NCBI RefSeq assembly: GCF_039528515.1
Contig: NZ_BAAALT010000039.1
Location: 47,338-111,337, forward strand
Reading direction: 5' to 3'
Length of the DNA: 64,000 bases
Source: Luedemannella flava
GTDB lineage: Bacteria > Actinomycetota > Actinomycetes > Mycobacteriales > Micromonosporaceae
The position numbers and the translations under genes are program-made. Below the pieces are notes generated by a model. The model made no database searches. It was given only the letters and a program-made list of their open reading frames with translations, and was not told where the DNA came from. Of this stretch, positions 51,063 to 60,700 are shown piece after piece; positions within the stretch are counted from its first letter, which is position 1, and each line of letters opens with the position of its first letter.

Positions 51063-51135
51063 GCCGGGCACGCTACCGCAGGGCCCCAAAAATGGAAGGC
51101 GCCGCAGGTCACCGCCCACGTACCGTCAGAGGACT

Positions 51136-52842
51136 ATGCGGCAGTTACCGGTCCCCGACCCCGGGACACCCCCTACGCGCACGGCCACCGGTTACCTCTG
51201 GTGGCTCGTGCGGGCCCACGCGCCGACGGTCGTCGGCGCCATTCTGTTCGCGGTGGTCTGGAGCCTCGCCCAGGCGCTCATGCCCCTGGCGATCGGCAAG
51301 GCCATCGATCTCGGCGTGATGGCCAAGGACACCGGCGCCCTCGTCCTGTGGACGGGGGCGCTTCTCGCGCTCGGGGTGACCCAGGCGCTCGCCGGGATCA
51401 TGCGCCACCGCCAGACCGTGCAGAACTGGCTCGGCTCGGCGTACCGGACGATGCAGCTCACGGTCCGGCAGGCCGCCCGGCTGGGCGCCACGCTGCCGAA
51501 GCGGATGGCGACCGGCGAGGTCGTCAGCATCGGCATGTCCGACATCGCCCACCTCGGCGACAGCGTGGACATCCTCGCCCGCGCGGCCGGCGCGCTGGTC
51601 GGCATCGTCGCCGTCGCGACCATCATGCTCAGCACGTCGTGGCAGCTCGGCCTCGTCGTCGTGATCGGCGTCCCGCTGCTCACCCTCGCGGTGACGCTGC
51701 TGATCCGCCCGCTGCACAAGCGGCAGGCGGCCTACCGCGAGGAGCAGGGCGCGCTGACCACCCGGGCGGCCGACATCGTCACCGGCCTGCGCGTACTGCG
51801 CGGCGTGGGTGGTGAGGCGGCCTTCGCGGCGCGCTACCGGTCCGAGTCGCAACAGCTCCGGGGCGCCGGGGTACGGGTGGCAAAGGTCGACTCGCTCCTG
51901 GAGGCGACCCAGGTGCTGCTCCCCGGCATCTTCGTGGCGCTCGTGACCTGGCTCGGCGCCCGGCTGACCGTGGCGGGCGACATCACGCCCGGCCAGCTCG
52001 TGGCGTTCTACGGCTACGCGGTCTTCCTCATGATGCCGCTGCGTACGCTCACCGAGGCGGTCAACAAGATCACGCGCGGGCACGTGGCCGCGCGGCGGGT
52101 GCTGGGGCTGTTCCGCCTCGAGCCCGAGATCGACGACCCGGCCACCCCGGCGGCGACGCCCGACCCGACGGTGTCGGAGCTGGTCGACCCCGAGTCGGGG
52201 CTCACCGTCAGGCCCGGCCAGCTCACCGCCGTGGCGGCGGCGCGCCCCGAGGAGGCCGCGGCGATCGCCGACCGGTTGGGCCGCTACGCGGACAGCGACG
52301 CCGCGCTCGACGGCGTACCGCTGAGGCAGTTGACCAGGGCGACCGTCCGCGACCTGATCCTGGTCGCGGACAACGACGCCCGGCTGTTCTCGGGCCGGTT
52401 GCGCGACGAGCTGGACCCGCGCGACCAGGGCGACCAGAAGATCGGCGCGGCACTCGACGCCGCCAGCGCGCAGGACATCGTCGACGCGCTGCCCGACGGG
52501 CTCGACGCGATCGTGGCGGAGCGGGGCCGGGAGTTCTCGGGCGGGCAGCAGCAGCGGCTGCGGCTGACCCGGGCGCTGCTCGCCGACCCGCCGATCCTGG
52601 TGCTCGTCGAGCCGACCAGCGCCGTGGACGCGCACACCGAGGCCCGCATCGCGGCTCGGCTCGCGGGGGCCCGCAACGGGCGCACCACGGTCGTGTGCAC
52701 GACGAGCCCGCTGGTGCTCGACCGGGCCGACCGGGTCGCGTTCGTCGACGGCGGCCGGGTGGTCGCCGAGGGCACCCACCGTGAGCTGCTCGACCGCGAC
52801 CCGCGCTATGCCGCGACCGTGACCCGGGGGGAGGACGAGTGA
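51136..52842 (+). CDS. ABC exporter half-transporter with degenerate ATP site (subunit A)
   Basis: This protein of 568 residues has six membrane helices (about 25-310) and a nucleotide-binding domain (about 345-568). The domain has a good signature motif (FSGGQQQRLRLTRALL, about 466). Its Walker A is lost, with AAARPEEAAAIADRLG at the expected place (about 362), and Walker B reads LVLVEPTSAVD with valine for the usual aspartate. It therefore cannot form a normal ATP site alone. The partner encoded next has the opposite defects. GTGA overlap with it indicates a heterodimer. AGAGGA lies upstream of ATG 51136. Confidence 0.93.
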   Translation: MRQLPVPDPGTPPTRTATGYLWWLVRAHAPTVVGAILFAVVWSLAQALMPLAIGKAIDLGVMAKDTGALVLWTGALLALGVTQALAGIMRHRQTVQNWLGSAYRTMQLTVRQAARLGATLPKRMATGEVVSIGMSDIAHLGDSVDILARAAGALVGIVAVATIMLSTSWQLGLVVVIGVPLLTLAVTLLIRPLHKRQAAYREEQGALTTRAADIVTGLRVLRGVGGEAAFAARYRSESQQLRGAGVRVAKVDSLLEATQVLLPGIFVALVTWLGARLTVAGDITPGQLVAFYGYAVFLMMPLRTLTEAVNKITRGHVAARRVLGLFRLEPEIDDPATPAATPDPTVSELVDPESGLTVRPGQLTAVAAARPEEAAAIADRLGRYADSDAALDGVPLRQLTRATVRDLILVADNDARLFSGRLRDELDPRDQGDQKIGAALDAASAQDIVDALPDGLDAIVAERGREFSGGQQQRLRLTRALLADPPILVLVEPTSAVDAHTEARIAARLAGARNGRTTVVCTTSPLVLDRADRVAFVDGGRVVAEGTHRELLDRDPRYAATVTRGEDE

Positions 52843-54686
52843 TCCAGATCCTGCCGATCGCGTCGCCGGCGGAGGTCCGCCGGTACGCGCGGCGGCTGAT
52901 GCTGCGCCACCCGCGCCAGCTGGCCCTGGCGCTGACCCTGCACGGCCTCGCGGCCGTCGCCGGGCTGGGCCTGCCCGCACTGGTGGGCCGGCTGATCGAC
53001 GAGGTCAAGGACGGCACGTCCACCGCGCGGGTCGACACGATCGCGCTCGCCATCGCGGGCTGCGTGGTGGTGTGCGCGGCGTTCACCCGCTTCGCGACGT
53101 ACGTGTCCGCGCGGTTGGGTGAGCGGGTGCTCGCGGAGCTGCGCCAGGACTTCATGACCCGCGCGCTGTCGGTGCCGCTGTCGACCCTGGAGCGGGCCGG
53201 CACGGGCGACCTGCTCACCCGTACGACGCGGGACGTGGACACGCTGGCGCGCAGCGTGCGGCTGGCCCTGCCCGAGATCATCATCGCGGTCGTCGTGGGC
53301 AGCTTCGGCATCGGCGCGCTGATCGTGGTCGGGCCGCTGCTCGCGCTGCCCCTCGTGCTCGGTGTGCCGATCATCTGGGCCGGCACCCGGTGGTACCTGC
53401 GCCGCGCCCCCGAGGGCTACCTGCGGGAGAACGCCGCCTACGCCGACATCACCGACGGGCTCGCCGAGACGGTGGAGGGCGCGCGGACGGCGGAGGCGTT
53501 GGGGGTGCGGGAGCGCCGGGTCGCACGCACGGACGACGACATCCGCCGCTCGTTCCGGGCGGAGATGTACACGCTGCGCCTGCGGACGGTGTTCTTCCCG
53601 CTGGCGGAGATCGGCTACGTCGTGCCGGTCGTGGCGACGCTGCTCATCGGCGGCCTGTACTACAACTGGGGCTGGGCGACGCTCGGCCAGGTGACCGCCG
53701 CGACCCTCTACGTGCAGCAGCTCGTCGACCCGGTCGACCGCCTGCTGTCCTGGCTGGACGAGCTCCAGGTCGGCGCCGCGTCGCTGGCGCGGGTGCTCGG
53801 GGTTGGGGCCGCCCGCGAGGAGGCCACGGCAGCGGCAGCGGCCGGCCCGGGCGCGCTGGCGGCCCGCGACGTACGGTTCTCCTATGTGGACGGCCGGGAC
53901 GTGCTGCACGGCGTCGACCTGACGCTCGCGCCGGGCGAGCGGCTCGCCATGGTGGGCCCGAGCGGCGCCGGCAAGTCGACGCTCGGCCGGCTGCTCGCCG
54001 GCATCCACCGGCCCCGCACCGGCAGCATCACCGTCGACGGGGTGGCCCTCGCCGACCTGCCGCTCGACGAGCTGCGCCGCCAGGTCGCCCTGGTCACCCA
54101 GGAGCACCACGTGTTCCTCGGCACGCTCCGGGAGAACCTGACCATGGTCCGCCCCGGCGCCACCGACGAGGAGATCCGCGCGGCGCTGGCGGCCGTCGAC
54201 GCGGCCGACTGGGCGCTGGCCCTCCCGGAGGGCCTGGACACGCAGGTCGGTGGCGCGGGTGCCGCGCCGTCCAAGGGGGCGCACGCCCTGTCACCGGCGC
54301 AGGCGCAGCAGTTGGCGCTGGCCCGGCTGGTGCTCGCCGACCCGCACACGCTGGTCCTCGACGAGGCGACCTCGCTGATCGACCCGCGGGCCGCCCGGCA
54401 CCTGGAGCGTTCGCTGGCCGGCGTCCTGGACGGCCGTACGGTCGTCGCGATCGCGCACCGGTTGTTCTCGGCGCACGACGCCGACCGGGTCGCCGTGGTC
54501 GAGGACGGCCGGATCAGCGAGCTCGGCCCGCACCACGAGCTGGTGGCGGCCGGCGGTGCCTACGCGGCCCTGTGGCGCTCCTGGCACGGCGAGCGTCCGA
54601 CGCCGGCGCAGCCGGCGCCGGGAACGGCGGCGCCGGATCCGCTGGCGGCGGAGCCGCCCGAGCTGGCGGGCGTCAGCGGAAGCTGA
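52839..54686 (+). CDS. ABC exporter half-transporter with intact Walker motifs (subunit B)
   Basis: This protein of 615 residues has six membrane helices (about 20-300) and an ATPase domain (about 335-580). Walker A is intact (MVGPSGAGKSTLGR, about 371), as are the Q-loop region (VTQEHHVFLGTLREN), Walker B (LVLDEATSLID, about 505) and the switch histidine in VAIAHRL. The signature is degenerate (LSPAQAQQLALARL in place of LSGGQ). Paired with subunit A it yields one complete composite ATP site and one dead site. The substrate is unknown. The C-terminal 40 residues are Pro/Ala-rich. Its end overlaps the convergent gene. Confidence 0.94.
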   Translation: MIQILPIASPAEVRRYARRLMLRHPRQLALALTLHGLAAVAGLGLPALVGRLIDEVKDGTSTARVDTIALAIAGCVVVCAAFTRFATYVSARLGERVLAELRQDFMTRALSVPLSTLERAGTGDLLTRTTRDVDTLARSVRLALPEIIIAVVVGSFGIGALIVVGPLLALPLVLGVPIIWAGTRWYLRRAPEGYLRENAAYADITDGLAETVEGARTAEALGVRERRVARTDDDIRRSFRAEMYTLRLRTVFFPLAEIGYVVPVVATLLIGGLYYNWGWATLGQVTAATLYVQQLVDPVDRLLSWLDELQVGAASLARVLGVGAAREEATAAAAAGPGALAARDVRFSYVDGRDVLHGVDLTLAPGERLAMVGPSGAGKSTLGRLLAGIHRPRTGSITVDGVALADLPLDELRRQVALVTQEHHVFLGTLRENLTMVRPGATDEEIRAALAAVDAADWALALPEGLDTQVGGAGAAPSKGAHALSPAQAQQLALARLVLADPHTLVLDEATSLIDPRAARHLERSLAGVLDGRTVVAIAHRLFSAHDADRVAVVEDGRISELGPHHELVAAGGAYAALWRSWHGERPTPAQPAPGTAAPDPLAAEPPELAGVSGS

Positions 54687-56409
54687 CGGCGTCGTTGCGC
54701 CACAGGCGCAGGTCGCCGATCGACCAGGTCTGGTGCGGGTCGATGCCGTCGCCGACGGCGACGAGCCGCACGAAGCGGGCGGTCTGGCGCGGGAACGTCA
54801 CCGCGCCGGACCGCGCCCCGCCCGCGCGGGTGACCCGGGTCCACCGGCGCCCGTCGGCGGAGACCAGCACGTCGAGCTCCTGCGCGTAGTCGTACGGGAA
54901 CGCCTCGGCGTCCAGCGTGAGCCGGTTGAAGGCCCGCTTGGCGCCCAGGTCGACCTGGAACCACTGGCCGTCGGCGAGCGGGACGGCCGCGCGCCAGCCG
55001 GTGGCCGCGTCGGCGTCGAGCACCCGGCCCGCGTCCTCGCCGTTGCGGAACGCGGACGCGACCCAGCCCGCCCGGCCCAGCTCCTTCGGGGTGGTGGCGG
55101 GGGCGGGCAGCGGTGCGGGCCGGGTGACGCGTGGGGTGCCGCCGCCGCCGATCCGGTCGGGCCCGTTGTTGTCGACGAGCGACAGGTGGTTGAAGATCAC
55201 CCGGACGTCGCGTGCCCAGCCCGGGTCGTCCTGGTCGATCTCCGCCACCGCGGCGGCGTCGATGCCGAGCTGGTTGGTCGGGCCGTACGTGTCGTCCACG
55301 ACGTACCCGCCGAAGTCCTTGAGGGCCTGGAAGATCTTCATCGCGGCCGGGTTGCGCAGCCGCAGGTCGGACGCGCTCAGCGACGGGTCGACCGCGAGCA
55401 GGGCGCCCATCTTGAGCCGCCGGTCGGGGGCGGACCGGCACGGGTCGAGCGTGCAGTAGACGTTCGCCGCGTCGGCGTCGTTGCGGTCGGCGGGCCAGCG
55501 GAAGCCGGGCCGCTCGGCGCCGGGGTCGTAGGCCAGGTACTTCTGTGCCCACACCGACAGCTGCAGCGCGTGCGCGATCGGCGCGGCGCCGGTCAGCTCG
55601 CCGGGCGCGAGCTGCCCGCCCACGCTGGACAGCCCGGATCCGGTGTGCCCGCCGTAGGTGCCGTCGCCGTAGAGGTCGGCCTCCGTCGCCCGGTGGCCGT
55701 GCGGCTCACTGTCCGCGTCGCACCGGGCCATCGACCGCAACTGCAGGAGGGTACGGCCGTCCGGGTAGACCACGGCGGTGGCGTTGCCGGGCGTCGAGTA
55801 CGTCGGGGCGACGACCGAGTCGCCCACGACGGTGCCGCGCGGGAACAGCACCGGGCCCAGGTCGGTCGTGCCCGTGCACCGGCCGCCGTAGGTGACGCCG
55901 TCGGCGTCGTAGGCCCCGCCGTCCGGGCCGCGCAGCGTGTACGCCCGGTAGCTGCCGGCGCGGTCCGGGTGGGCGAACGTGTTGACGTCGAGCGTCACGC
56001 CGGGCTCGGCGCGCAGGTAGACCCGTCGGTACGCGGCACCGGAGCCGATCGGGGTGTTCCAGATGCTGTCGCTGGCGAACGGCTGCCGCAGCGGGTCGCG
56101 CGGCCCGGCCGGGCGTTCGGCGTCCGCCGTGGCGTCGGCGCTGGGCGGCGCCCCGTTCGCGTGTCCGCCCGCGGGCGCGTCGAACGATCCGGCGCCGGGG
56201 CGCACGTCGCCGTTGCCCGGGGCGGCGGGCACGGGCGTCGTGCCGCTCGGCGTGGGGCTCGAGCTCGGCGAGGCCTCCGCCGTGTGGGGCGGGCAGCCGG
56301 GGCCGGTGCAGTCGGCGGGGTCGCCCGGTCCGCTGATCGCGGCGATGGCGAGCACGACGATGGCCGAGGTCGCCACAGCGATGGCGTAAGCGCGAGGGGA
56401 ATGGTGCAT
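54673..56409 (-). CDS. Exported discoidin (F5/8 type C) domain protein
   Basis: This protein of 578 residues has an N-terminal signal or anchor helix (about 6-27) and a Pro/Ser/Thr-rich linker. A domain of about 330 residues starting SIWNTPIGSGAAYRRV belongs to no family I can name. A C-terminal discoidin/CBM32-like domain follows (about 445-578, ending TWSIGDLRLWRN) that would bind glycans. Residues such as HGHRATEADLYGDGTYGGH could be catalytic, but this is open. ATG 56409 has GGAGCG about nine bases upstream. It overlaps the ABC gene tail-to-tail by 14 bases. Confidence 0.75.
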   Translation of the reverse strand: MHHSPRAYAIAVATSAIVVLAIAAISGPGDPADCTGPGCPPHTAEASPSSSPTPSGTTPVPAAPGNGDVRPGAGSFDAPAGGHANGAPPSADATADAERPAGPRDPLRQPFASDSIWNTPIGSGAAYRRVYLRAEPGVTLDVNTFAHPDRAGSYRAYTLRGPDGGAYDADGVTYGGRCTGTTDLGPVLFPRGTVVGDSVVAPTYSTPGNATAVVYPDGRTLLQLRSMARCDADSEPHGHRATEADLYGDGTYGGHTGSGLSSVGGQLAPGELTGAAPIAHALQLSVWAQKYLAYDPGAERPGFRWPADRNDADAANVYCTLDPCRSAPDRRLKMGALLAVDPSLSASDLRLRNPAAMKIFQALKDFGGYVVDDTYGPTNQLGIDAAAVAEIDQDDPGWARDVRVIFNHLSLVDNNGPDRIGGGGTPRVTRPAPLPAPATTPKELGRAGWVASAFRNGEDAGRVLDADAATGWRAAVPLADGQWFQVDLGAKRAFNRLTLDAEAFPYDYAQELDVLVSADGRRWTRVTRAGGARSGAVTFPRQTARFVRLVAVGDGIDPHQTWSIGDLRLWRNDAVSFR

Positions 56410-56546
56410 GTGGGACGCTCCGGTGCCGGCGCTGGTCACCCGGCGGCCCCGGATCCAGCGACGCTCAACGATACGATGAGCGCCGATGCGCGAACAAGAC
56501 CCTTACGTGGGGCCGGTTGCCGGTGGCGACCGGCCCCACGGGTGGG

Positions 56547-57428
56547 TCAGGAACCCAGCAGCTTCGCGAACGCGGCGTCGACGGTCCCGTCGTCCGGCGA
56601 CGCGTACGACTTCAGGGTGTCCTTGTCGTAGGTCATGAAGCTCGGGCACCGGTTGGCGGGGGCGCTGACCGGACCACCGTCGCCGATCTTCTGGCCGGTC
56701 TTGGCGGCGTAGAAGGTGAGCACGTACCGCGCCGACATGTAGTCCACGGTGAGCTTCTTGCCGTCGGAGGCCTTGATGTCGCACTTCTGGCCGAGCGTCT
56801 CGCTGCCGTCCACGTACTTCAGGCAGCCGACGACGCTCACCTTGGTGAAGTCGGCCGACTTGGCGTAGTACGGGGTGGTCGAGTCGAGATACCCCATGCT
56901 CCAGTACGTCGGGCGGCTCGGGCGGTTCGAGAACACGTACGCCTTGTTGTTGTTGGCCGACGCGTTGTAGTCGGCCGCGTTGAGGATCGCGCCGCCGGAG
57001 CACACGTCACCGAAGTCGCTGGAGTACTTCGCGGTGATCGCGTTGTTGTTGTTCTGCTTGCCGCTGTCGTCGCCCGTCGTGGGCGCCGCGGAGGGAGGCG
57101 CCGCCACGGTGGCCGGGGCCTCCGGCGTGGTGGGGTCGTCCTTGCTGGTGAAGTACCACGCCGCGCCGCCGCCGCAGAGCAGCAGCAGGAGCACGACGAC
57201 ACCGGAGATCAGGCCGATGATGAGGCCCTTGTTGGAATTTGCGGGCGGTTGACCGCCGGGAACGTAGCCGGGCTGGGCCCCGTACGGCGGTTGCTGGCCC
57301 GGGGCGCCGTAGGCAGGGAAGCCCGGCTGCGTCGGCGGCTGGGCGTAGGGCGAGGTCGGAGCCTGCGGCGGCCAGTTCTGGCCGGGCTGGCCGGGCTGGC
57401 CGGGGTGCTGCGCGTAAGGGTCGCTCAC
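56547..57428 (-). CDS. Pro/Gln-rich membrane protein with exported C-terminal domain
   Basis: This protein of about 293 residues has a cytoplasmic N-terminal 65 residues rich in Pro, Gln, Gly and Tyr (PGQPGQPGQ and similar). One membrane helix follows (GLIIGLISGVVVLLLLLCGGG), then a Thr/Pro linker and an extracytoplasmic domain of about 170 residues with cysteines that could form disulfides (GDVCSGG, VVGCLKY, QKCDIKA, NRCPSF). I do not recognise the domain. GTG 57428 (SDPYAQHPG) is chosen; an ATG four codons earlier is possible. The N-terminus resembles those of septum- or T7SS-related actinomycete membrane proteins, but this is weak evidence. Confidence 0.7.
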   Translation of the reverse strand: MSDPYAQHPGQPGQPGQNWPPQAPTSPYAQPPTQPGFPAYGAPGQQPPYGAQPGYVPGGQPPANSNKGLIIGLISGVVVLLLLLCGGGAAWYFTSKDDPTTPEAPATVAAPPSAAPTTGDDSGKQNNNNAITAKYSSDFGDVCSGGAILNAADYNASANNNKAYVFSNRPSRPTYWSMGYLDSTTPYYAKSADFTKVSVVGCLKYVDGSETLGQKCDIKASDGKKLTVDYMSARYVLTFYAAKTGQKIGDGGPVSAPANRCPSFMTYDKDTLKSYASPDDGTVDAAFAKLLGS

Positions 57429-57508
57429 GAGTTGTTCCATTCACCAGAGCTAGGACTGCTTTAAACCACCCTGCACTGTAGATCGCCTGTGCCAAGAACG
57501 TTGACCCT

Positions 57509-57536
57509 CGAAAGTTTCCACAGCGCTTTCGATATC
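57509..57536. promoter_or_regulatory. Probable xylanase operator
   Basis: CGAAAGTTTC (57509-57518) followed by GCGCTTTCGATATC (57523-57536) gives nested GAAAG/CTTTC inverted repeats in the gap upstream of the GH10 gene. Streptomyces xylanase promoters carry CGAAA-TTTCG-type sites for LacI-family regulators, so this may be the equivalent. The rest of the 57429-57708 gap shows nothing further that I can name. Confidence 0.5.
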
Positions 57537-57708
57537 AATAGCCCCATGTAACTGCCATCAAATCGCCGGTCGCGACAACGAACTGGCGGCGAGGGCTGCC
57601 GAAACATATCGACAGTGGGTTATCGTTTGGCCCGCTCTTCTCGTCCCCGTCTTCGAAGAACACGCGCCCGGGTGGTGAGTGCGTCCTGCCCGGAAGAAAG
57701 GGAAACCC

Positions 57709-60700
57709 ATGCGCCTGGGTCGATTGCCGTACATCCCGCAGCGCCACCGACGGCGCGCGCGGACCGCGCTCCTCGCCACCGCCGCGCTCGCGGCGTCCGT
57801 GCTCGTCCCGCTCACCGTCACCACGGCCAACGCGGCGACGGTGGTGACCGACTTCACCCACGACTTCGAGGCCGGGCAGACCCACGGCTGGGTCGGCAAC
57901 GGCATCACCGCGGAGAACGCCGCCGTGGCCGCGGACGCGCACGGCGGCACCGGCGTGCTGTCCGTGCACGACAAGACCGGCTGGGGCGTCGCGCTGCGCG
58001 ACCTCACCCCGAACATCGCGCCCGGCGTCGAGTACACCCTGACCGCCTGGGTCCGCGCCGTGTCCGGCGCCGGCCAGGTCTCCATGACCGTCAACGCCGG
58101 CGCCGCGTACGAGAACTCCGGCACGTACCAGGTGCCGTTCGACGCGACCGGCTGGACGAAGCTCAGCCGCACCTACACGGCCGCCGCCGGCGAGGCGCTG
58201 CCCAGCCCGTTGCAGGTCTACTTCGAGCAGGGTGATCCGTTTGTGCCGATGTACCTCGACGACGTGACGCTGACCCACGTGGACTCCGGCGACTCGGACA
58301 CCCGGACGGTGTTCGCCCACGACTTCGAGGACGGCGGCGCGCAGGGCTGGGGCCCGCGCGGCGGCGTGACCGTCGCCAACAGCACCGAGCAGGCGAACGG
58401 CGGCACCCGCAGCCTCAAGACCACCGGCCGTACGGCGAACTGGCACGGGCCGGCGATCAGCCTGCTCGGCAAGGTCGCCGCCGGCACGCAGTACACGTTC
58501 ACCGCGTACGTCCGGATGGTCTCCGGCACCGACACGATCGGCGCCACCGTGCAGAAGGCCGTCGACGGCACGACGAGCTGGGACGGGGCCAGCGCCCGCG
58601 TCACCGCCACCGACGCCGGCTGGACGAAGCTGACCGGCACGTGGACCGCCCCCGCGAACGCCACCGAGCTGAGCCTCTACGTCGAGGGCGCCGCCGCCAC
58701 GTCGGAGTACTACCTCGACGACATCTCCCTCACCTACGAGGGCGCGCCGACCACGCCCACCGACCCGCCGCTCCCGGCGGGCCTTGCGAAGGTGACCGAC
58801 TTCGGCGCCAACCCCGGCAACCTCAAGATGTACGTGCACGTGCCGACCACGCTGCAGGCGAAGGCGCCGGTCGTGGTGGCCTCGCACTACTGCACCGGCA
58901 CGGCGTCGGCGTTCTACACGGGCTCCGGCTTCGGCGTGAAGGAGATCGTGCAGGCGTCCGACCGGCTCGGTTTCATCATGATCTTCCCGGAGTCGACCCG
59001 CGACGGGCGCTGCTTCGACAGCGCGAGCCCGGAGTCGCTGCGCCGCGACGGCGGCAGCGACCCGGTCAGCGTCAAGTCCATGGTCGACTATGTGAAGGCG
59101 CACTACCCGGTCGACGACGAGCGGGTCTTCGCGGTCGGCGCGTCCTCGGGCGCGATGCTCACCCAGGTCCTGCTCGGCAACTACCCGGACGTGTTCGCCG
59201 CGGGGGTGTCGTTCATGGGCGTGCCGCACAGCTGCTTCGGCACGGGCAGCTCGACGAACCTGTGGAACAGCGCCTGTGCGCAGGGCTCGCTGGTCAAGAC
59301 CGGTCAGGAGTGGGGCGACCTCGTCCGGGCCGCCTACCCCGGCTACACCGGGTCGCGCCCGCGCGTGCAGCTGTGGCACGGCACCGAGGACACCACGATC
59401 TCCTACAACAACCTCGTCGAGGGCGTGAAGGAGTGGGCCGACGTCCTGGATGTCCCCGCCACGCCGGCCGCCACCCGGACGCTGGAGGACACCTGGTCGC
59501 GCAGCCGCTACGGCAGCGACACCGTCACCGCGCCCGTCGAGGCGATCACCGTCAACGGCAACGGGCACGACCTGCCCCGCCCGGAGATGCACGCGTACGC
59601 CCTGGCCTTCCTGGGTCTTGACGACCCGGTGGCGGAGCCGGAGCCGGACCCGGAGGACGGCCCGCAGACGCTGCTCAACCACGGCTTCGAGAACGGCACC
59701 ACGCAGGGCTGGACCGCGCGCGGCGGCCCCGAGGTCGTCACCAACAGCACCACGGTGGCCCACACCGGGACGCACAGCCTGTCGGTGACGGGGCGCACCC
59801 AGACCTGGAACGCGCCGATCGTCAGCCTGCTCGGCCGGGTGAAGCAGGGGATCAGGTACAACGTCTCGGCGTGGGTGCGCACCTCCGCGGCGTTCCCGAC
59901 AGCCACGGCCAGGCTGACCGTCGAGCGGCGGCTGGGCGACACGCCGACGTACGAGGGCCTGACCGGTGCGACGCCGGTGACCAGCACCGGCTGGACGAAG
60001 CTGACCGGCTCGTACATCCTCGGCGACGACGTCGACTTCCTGAAGCTGTACGTCGAGACGGACGGCCTGGAGGACTTCTTCGTCGACGACGTGAAGATCA
60101 CCTACCTGCCGCCGCTGCCGATCCAGACCGACATCGCGTCCCTCAAGGACGAGCTGGCGCGCTACTGGCCGCTCACGGGCGCGGCCGTCGAGGTGCCGCA
60201 GCTGGTGGGCGACCACGCGACGCTGCTGGCCAAGCACTTCAACTCGGTGACGCCCGGCAACGCGATGAAGTGGGACACCATCCAGCCCCAGCCGGGCGTG
60301 TGGAACTTCGCGCGCGCCGACCGCATCGTCGCCCTGGCCGAGGCCAGGAACATCAAGGTGTACGGGCACGTGCTCGCCTGGCACTCGCAGCTGCCGGCCT
60401 GGGTCTTCCAGGACAGCGCGGGCAACCCGCTGCCGGTGAACGCGGAGAGCAGGCAGCTCGTCCTCGACCGGCTCGCGGAGCACATCCGCGCGCTCGTCGG
60501 CCGGTACAAGGGCAAGGTCTACGCCTGGGACGCGGTGAACGAGGTCATCTCCGACGCCGCCGACGAGACGTACCGGCAGAGCGACTACTACAAGTACACC
60601 GGGCTCGACTTCATCCGGACCGCGTTCCGGGTGGCGCACGAGACCGACCCGGACGCGAAGCTGTGCATCAACGACTACAACACCCAGCTGCCGGACAAGG

